Assembly: GCA_027058255.1 (NCBI GenBank)
Contig: JALUTE010000464.1
Location: 1-7,913, forward strand
Reading direction: 5' to 3'
DNA length: 7,913 bases
Source: Methyloligella sp.
GTDB taxonomy: Bacteria; Pseudomonadota; Alphaproteobacteria; Rhizobiales; JALUTE01
In this document: positions 6,153 to 7,913 of the stretch, piece by piece
Position numbering within the stretch: position 1 is the first letter of the stretch
Layout: every line of letters begins with the position of its first letter
Made by a program: the position numbers and the translations under genes
The notes under the pieces: model-generated
Seen by the model: only the letters and a program-made list of their open reading frames with translations
What the model was told of the DNA's origin: nothing
The model's database searches: none

Positions 6153-7637
6153 TCAGGACTTGGCCGCCTTGGCCGCCGCGCTCTCGGCCTCGCCCTCTCC
6201 CTCTCCGGCACCGGCCTTCTTCGCTCCGCCCTTCTTCGCTCCGCCCTTCTTCGCCCCGGCCTTCTTCTCTGGCGCACCGTCCGCATCGCCGGCGTCATCA
6301 TCGTCGCCCTCGGGTGCGAACAGCGCCTCGGCCGTCACCTTCTTGTCCTTGATCTTGGCGAGCTCGAGCACGAAGTCGACGACCTTGTCCTCGAAGATCG
6401 GCGCGCGCAGGGAGGCGAGCGCATTGGGGTTCTCCTTGAAATACTGAAGCACGTGCTGCTCCTGGCCGGGGTAGCGCCGCGCCTCCTCGAACATGGCCTG
6501 CCTGAGCTCCTCCTCGGTGACCCGGATGTCGTTCCGCTCGCCGATCTCGGACAGGACGAGGCCGAGGCGCACGCGCCGCTCGGCGATCTTGCGCAGCTCG
6601 GCCTTGCGCTCCTCCTCCTGCGCCTCGTCGACCTCGAGGCCGGCCTGCTCGCGGGCCGCGGTCACCTCCTTCCAGATGCTCTCGAACTCGTTCTCCACCA
6701 GTGTCGGCGGCAGGGCGAAGTCATGCGCCTCGTCCAGAGCATCGAGCAGCGCTCTTTTCAGGCGCTCACGGGACGCCTTCTCGAACTCGGCCTCCAGGCG
6801 CTGCTTCACCGCCTCGCGCAGTTTCTCGACATTCTCGAGGCCGAAATTCTTGGCAAACGCGTCGTCGATCTCGGGGCGCACGGGGCGCGCCACCTCCTTG
6901 ACCGTCACGGCGAAGCTGGCGGTCCTGCCCTTGAGAGAGTCCACCGGATAGTCCTCGGGGAAGGTGGCCTCGATGGTGGGCGTATCGCCCGCCTTGGCGC
7001 CCTCAAGCCCCTCCTCGAAGCCGGGAATGAAGCCGCCCTTGCCGAGGATCACATGGGCGCCTTCCCCCTTGCCGCCCTCGAAGGGCTCGCCGTCGATCGT
7101 GCCCTCGAAGTCGATGGTCAGGCGGTCGCCAATCTGGGCGGCGCGCCCCTCCTCCGCCTCGTAGGTGATGGCGCCCTCGACCAGATCCTCCAGGCTCTTG
7201 GCGATCTCCTCCTCGCCCACCTCGGCCACCCAGCGCTCGAGCTCGATGCTCTTGAGATCGACCATGTCGAACTCGGGCAGCACCTCGAACGCCATGGTGT
7301 AGGCGAGATCGGCCTTGCCGGCGAGAACCTGCTCCAGCTCCTCCTGGTTCTCGGAGAAGCTGATATCCGGCTGGAATGCGGGCCGCTCCTCGCGATCGCT
7401 GAGGGCCTGCTGGCTGCTCTCCGCCACCGCCTTCTCGATGATCTCCGCCATGACCGAGCGGCCATAGACCTTGCGCAGATAGGCCACCGGCACCTTGCCG
7501 GGGCGAAAGCCCTTGAGCTGCACCCGCTCCTTCAGCTCCTCCAGCTTCCGGGACAGCCTTTCGTCGAGCTCGCCCGCCTCGACCACGATCTTCAACTCGC
7601 GCTTCAGCCCCTCGGAGCTGGTCTCCGTCACCTGCAT
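6153..7637 (-). CDS. tig: Trigger factor, ribosome-associated chaperone and prolyl isomerase
   Basis: Trigger factor docks at the ribosome exit tunnel, holds nascent chains and catalyses prolyl isomerisation. The 494 residues contain the N-terminal ribosome-binding domain with the signature GFRPGKVP at 43-50. An FKBP-type PPIase domain follows at about 165-250 (GDRLTIDFEGTIDG, then GGFIPGFEEGLEG), and then the long helical C-terminal chaperone domain to about 440. The usual length is 430-450, so about 50 extra residues form a low-complexity tail: an Asp-rich run, Gly-Gly-Ala-Lys-Lys repeats (about 459-475), then a Gly/Glu and Ala/Lys end. The ATG at 7635-7637 is preferred because MQVTETSSEGLKR is the family's normal start and GGGAAAGAGA precedes it. 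A GTG at 7667 in the same frame would add ten residues but would include that ribosome binding site. It is first of the tig-clpP-clpX-lon series and lies 156 nt after tRNA-Leu. No clear promoter is visible upstream. Confidence 0.97.
   Translation of the reverse strand: MQVTETSSEGLKRELKIVVEAGELDERLSRKLEELKERVQLKGFRPGKVPVAYLRKVYGRSVMAEIIEKAVAESSQQALSDREERPAFQPDISFSENQEELEQVLAGKADLAYTMAFEVLPEFDMVDLKSIELERWVAEVGEEEIAKSLEDLVEGAITYEAEEGRAAQIGDRLTIDFEGTIDGEPFEGGKGEGAHVILGKGGFIPGFEEGLEGAKAGDTPTIEATFPEDYPVDSLKGRTASFAVTVKEVARPVRPEIDDAFAKNFGLENVEKLREAVKQRLEAEFEKASRERLKRALLDALDEAHDFALPPTLVENEFESIWKEVTAAREQAGLEVDEAQEEERKAELRKIAERRVRLGLVLSEIGERNDIRVTEEELRQAMFEEARRYPGQEQHVLQYFKENPNALASLRAPIFEDKVVDFVLELAKIKDKKVTAEALFAPEGDDDDAGDADGAPEKKAGAKKGGAKKGGAKKAGAGEGEGEAESAAAKAAKS
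6216..6275. repeat. 15-bp tandem repeat inside the 3' end of tig
   Basis: The unit CTTCTTCGCTCCGCC (plus strand) is repeated exactly at 6216-6230 and 6231-6245, with a third close copy at 6246-6260 and a partial fourth at 6261-6275. Each unit encodes five residues (Gly-Gly-Ala-Lys-Lys read on the minus strand), so changes in copy number would keep the frame. It forms the basic section of the trigger factor tail. Confidence 0.85.
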
Positions 7638-7793
7638 CGTTGTCTCTTTCCCATCAACCTGTCTCACCCGGCTTCAGCCCGACATGGCGGGCAGGGGCCC
7701 GGTGTCGTCCCGCCGCACGGCTCATCCTGTGCTCTCATGGGGCGTCCGGCTTGCGCGCAATGCGTCGTCGCAGGGCCTCGACGCCCGTGTTAC
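7638..7793. other. tRNA-Leu to tig intergenic region
   Basis: This 156-nt gap presumably holds the 3' trailer of the tRNA and the tig leader. I see no T-run terminator after the tRNA and no convincing -35/-10 pair for tig. It contains the 10-nt palindrome TTGCGCGCAA (7751-7760). A 24-codon minus-strand frame from ATG (7736-7738) to TGA (7664-7666) exists but has only a weak ribosome binding site. Confidence 0.5.
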
Positions 7794-7878
7794 TGGTGCG
7801 GGCGGAGGGACTCGAACCCCCATGGCCGAAGCCACCAGAACCTAAATCTGGCGTGTCTACCAGTTCCACCACGCCCGC
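7794..7878 (-). tRNA. tRNA-Leu, anticodon UAG
   Basis: Read on the minus strand the RNA starts GCGGGCG at 7878 and its acceptor partner CGCCCGC lies at 7798-7804. The discriminator A is at 7797 and an encoded CCA at 7794-7796. The anticodon stem CCAGA/TCTGG encloses loop TTTAGGT, giving anticodon TAG at 7842-7844, which reads CUN leucine codons. The long variable arm TGGC-TTCG-GCCA is a stable UUCG-capped stem typical of class II tRNAs such as leucine. The T-arm GGGGG-TTCGAGT-CCCTC and the D-loop with GGT are normal. Total length with CCA is 85. It lies in the same direction as tig. Confidence 0.97.
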
Positions 7879-7913
7879 ATGGCCCCGCGGTCGCAAGCCC
7901 ACCCCAAATGCCC

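Noticed and set aside
5039..6352. A plus-strand open frame of 437 codons opposite clpP and the end of tig
   Set aside because: It overlaps two certain genes on the other strand and ends in Arg/Pro/Ser-rich low-complexity sequence, typical of a GC-driven shadow frame.
7638..7667. An upstream GTG start that would lengthen trigger factor by ten residues
   Set aside because: The extension would include the ribosome binding site of the normal ATG, and the family begins at MQVTETSS-like sequence.
7664..7738. A 24-codon possible leader peptide (ATG to TGA) upstream of tig on the minus strand
   Set aside because: The ribosome binding site is poor, there is no run of regulatory codons and no attenuator-like hairpin with a T-run follows, so it cannot be supported.
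1..7913. Mobile elements, CRISPR arrays, attachment sites next to the tRNA, or defence genes
   Set aside because: No transposase or integrase-like protein, no regularly spaced repeats and no duplicated tRNA 3' end were seen; the whole window is conserved core-genome content.

Overview
The window reads as a chromosomal housekeeping locus from a high-GC alphaproteobacterium. All recognisable genes lie on the minus strand. In transcription order (high to low coordinates) they are tRNA-Leu(UAG), tig (trigger factor), clpP, clpX, lon and hup (HU, cut by the window edge at position 1). The tig-clpP-clpX-lon-hup order is widely conserved in proteobacteria. The tRNA-Leu next to tig and the sigma-32-like promoter ahead of lon, of the CTTG-N17-CYTATnT type, both point to Alphaproteobacteria. 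The proteins look like those of Hyphomicrobiales or a relative, but that placement is an impression and not a search result.

Layout. 7794-7878 is tRNA-Leu with an encoded CCA. 6153-7637 is tig, with a long low-complexity Lys/Ala/Gly tail encoded by a 15-bp tandem repeat. 5306-5962 is clpP with a short Gly/Glu/Ala tail. 4742-5305 is a 564-nt gap without a credible gene, holding palindromes and an AT-richer stretch. 3491-4741 is clpX. 2950-3490 is a 541-nt gap without a credible gene, holding two perfect-stem inverted repeats, a small cluster of short repeats, a heat-shock-type promoter and a leader of about 240 nt for lon. 517-2949 is lon, followed by a clear intrinsic terminator at 388-418. 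1-253 is hup, probably with its own promoter.

Together the genes form a protein quality-control block. Trigger factor binds nascent chains at the ribosome exit. ClpX unfolds substrates and feeds them into the ClpP chamber. Lon is an independent ATP-dependent protease. HU is a nucleoid protein, and HU subunits are known Lon substrates in E. coli. The wide gaps and the separate promoter before lon suggest that tig, clpP, clpX and lon are not simply one tight operon.

I found no mobile element, CRISPR array, defence system or unfamiliar gene cluster. The very long plus-strand open frames are antisense shadows of lon, clpX and clpP. The points most worth a second look are the non-coding gaps and the tails of trigger factor and ClpP.
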